64,000 bases of DNA from Hyphomicrobiales bacterium. Lineage in GTDB: Bacteria > Pseudomonadota > Alphaproteobacteria > Rhizobiales > Rhizobiaceae. A program made the position numbers and the translations under genes. Numbering within the stretch: position 1 is the first letter of the stretch; each line of letters starts with the position of its first letter. Positions 62,958 to 64,000 of the stretch are shown here, in pieces. Location: assembly GCA_900467685.1 (NCBI GenBank), contig UBQX01000002.1, positions 82,720-146,719 of the forward strand, written 5' to 3'. The notes below the pieces were generated by a model. The model did not search any database and was not told the DNA's origin. It saw only the letters and a list, made by a program, of their open reading frames with translations.

Positions 62958-64000
62958 ATGCTTGGGCTTGGAAAGAATAAAGACATAGAGGCGCTGAAAG
63001 CCGAGCTGGCAGCAGTTCACGAACGCTCTGCTCTTCTTGACGACGCGTGCGGGATTGGCCTCTGGGAAGCTCTGATGCCGCTCGGCGATGCGGCCCACAA
63101 GGACGCCAGGTGGGTGTGGTCCGCAGAGTTCCGCCGCCTGATCGGCTATGAAACCGAAGCGGAGTTCCCCAACGTCATGGGCTCCTGGTCCGACAGGCTG
63201 CACCCCGATGATGTTGCCCCGACATTTGCGGCCTTCGGTCACCATCTTCAGGATCGCACCGGCCGCACCCGCTATAACGTGACCTATCGCCTGAAGGTGC
63301 GCGACGGCAGCTACCGCTGGTTCCGCGCCACCGGCGGCTGCAAGTACCAGCCGGACGGCACGACCGTGCGCGCCTGCGGTTCGCTCACCGATATTCACGA
63401 GCAGACGATGCTGGAGCAGGACACCAAGCGCACGGCGCAGCAAAACGAAGGCGTCATTCACGCCCTTCGCACCGCGCTGACGGCACTGGCCGCGGGTGAC
63501 CTGAGCTACCGCATCGATTCCCAATTCTCGGCGGCAACGGAGGTGCTGAAGCGCGACTTCAACACCGCCACGCAGCAACTGGAGGAAGTCATCAAGGCCG
63601 TTGCGGAAGCGGTCGCGAGCATCAGCAGCGGCTCGTCCGAGATCAGCCGTTCGACGGATGACCTGTCGCGCCGCACCGAACAGCAGGCCAGTTCGCTGGA
63701 AGAAACAGCCGCCGCCATCGACGAGATCACCTCGACCGTCCAGCGCACGGCGCAGAACACCCACGAACTCGCCTCCGCCACGACCAAGACCCGTCAGGCC
63801 GCTGAGCATTCCGGCAGCGTCGTCAAGAACGCCATTGCCGCCATGTCGCAGATCGAGCATTCCTCCGGCCAGATCGGCCAGATCATTGGCGTCATCGACG
63901 ACATCGCATTCCAGACCAATCTTCTGGCGCTAAATGCCGGTGTCGAGGCCGCGCGCGCAGGCGAGGCGGGCAAGGGATTCGCTGTCGTCGCACAGGAAGT
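62958..64000 (+). CDS. Soluble PAS-domain methyl-accepting chemotaxis protein (3' end outside window)
   Basis: The 347 visible residues lack any transmembrane segment. A PAS fold (about 28-150: [60 protein letters not shown]) is followed by a short HAMP-like linker ([16 protein letters not shown]) and the methyl-accepting helices. The hairpin signature begins at the window edge: [36 protein letters not shown]. It is a cytoplasmic sensor of redox, energy or an intracellular ligand; whether the PAS binds heme or FAD is not deducible. Confidence 0.92.
   Translation, partial: MLGLGKNKDIEALKAELAAVHERSALLDDACGIGLWEALMPLGDAAHKDARWVWSAEFRRLIGYETEAEFPNVMGSWSDRLHPDDVAPTFAAFGHHLQDRTGRTRYNVTYRLKVRDGSYRWFRATGGCKYQPDGTTVRACGSLTDIHEQTMLEQDTKRTAQQNEGVIHALRTALTALAAGDLSYRIDSQFSAATEVLKRDFNTATQQLEEVIKAVAEAVASISSGSSEISRSTDDLSRRTEQQASSLEETAAAIDEITSTVQRTAQNTHELASATTKTRQAAEHSGSVVKNAIAAMSQIEHSSGQIGQIIGVIDDIAFQTNLLALNAGVEAARAGEAGKGFAVVAQE

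Overview
The window looks like chromosomal DNA of an alphaproteobacterium of the order Rhizobiales, most likely family Rhizobiaceae (Rhizobium/Agrobacterium/Shinella-like). The evidence is a CtrA cell-cycle regulator with CtrA boxes nearby, a BacA/SbmA transporter, the membrane-bound urate oxidase PuuD, the order tolQRAB-pal-cpoB-tilS-ftsH-glmM, DUF1465/DUF1192/DUF4164 proteins, and high GC content with gene-dense coding on both strands. No rRNA, tRNA, CRISPR array, prophage or insertion sequence was seen.

Layout. 1-4,121: the start of bacA, then map, an LLM flavin oxidoreductase and glpK, all on the minus strand. 4,354-17,477: a purine salvage and degradation region. The plus-strand block xdhA-xdhB-xdhC-puuD-guaD converts guanine and hypoxanthine to xanthine, urate and 5-hydroxyisourate. 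The minus-strand block puuE, uraD, [mntA-hepT], allA, uraH, phosphoesterase continues through OHCU and allantoin to allantoate, and ureidoglycolate to glyoxylate and urea. A TetR/darcynin-like/SDR island lies between the two blocks. No allantoate amidohydrolase is present in the window. 17,574-20,460: a SpoIIAA-like protein, a head-to-head pair resembling a split MnmC, and a ParE-type toxin-antitoxin pair. 20,567-22,064: ctrA and a fliJ-like gene, diverging from a 442-bp regulatory region. 22,237-25,150: serA and serC with a serC-type leader RNA. 25,285-39,348: an envelope region on the minus strand (Omp, glmM, FadL-type porin, ftsH, a 48-residue membrane peptide, tilS, cpoB, pal, tolBARQ), with hairpin terminators separating several units.

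39,859-47,143: an accessory stretch with an autotransporter, an epimerase, an FAD dehydrogenase, a PIN-domain toxin-antitoxin pair, and a flavin monooxygenase overlapping the translational context of a YciI-like gene. 47,295-52,378: an ABC exporter, rpmE, DUF1465, DUF1192, an MFS carrier and a 50-residue membrane peptide. 52,483-60,617: glycolysis and Calvin/pentose phosphate genes (pgk, tkt, gap) interrupted by a three-copy ~96-bp tandem repeat, an unidentified structured intergenic sequence, a CNNM/CorC-type protein, higBA, and zapA-DUF4164. 60,696-64,000: MGMT, a 5-formyl-THF cyclo-ligase-like protein, a YmdB-like phosphoesterase, and the start of a soluble PAS chemoreceptor.

The main regulatory theme is CtrA. 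The gene itself has four GANTC sites and a CtrA-like box upstream. Perfect TTAA-N7-TTAA boxes also lie upstream of the Omp gene, pal and the DUF1465 gene, and in one intergenic region between convergent genes where no target is obvious. This suggests co-regulation of envelope and division functions, which is an inference from motifs only.
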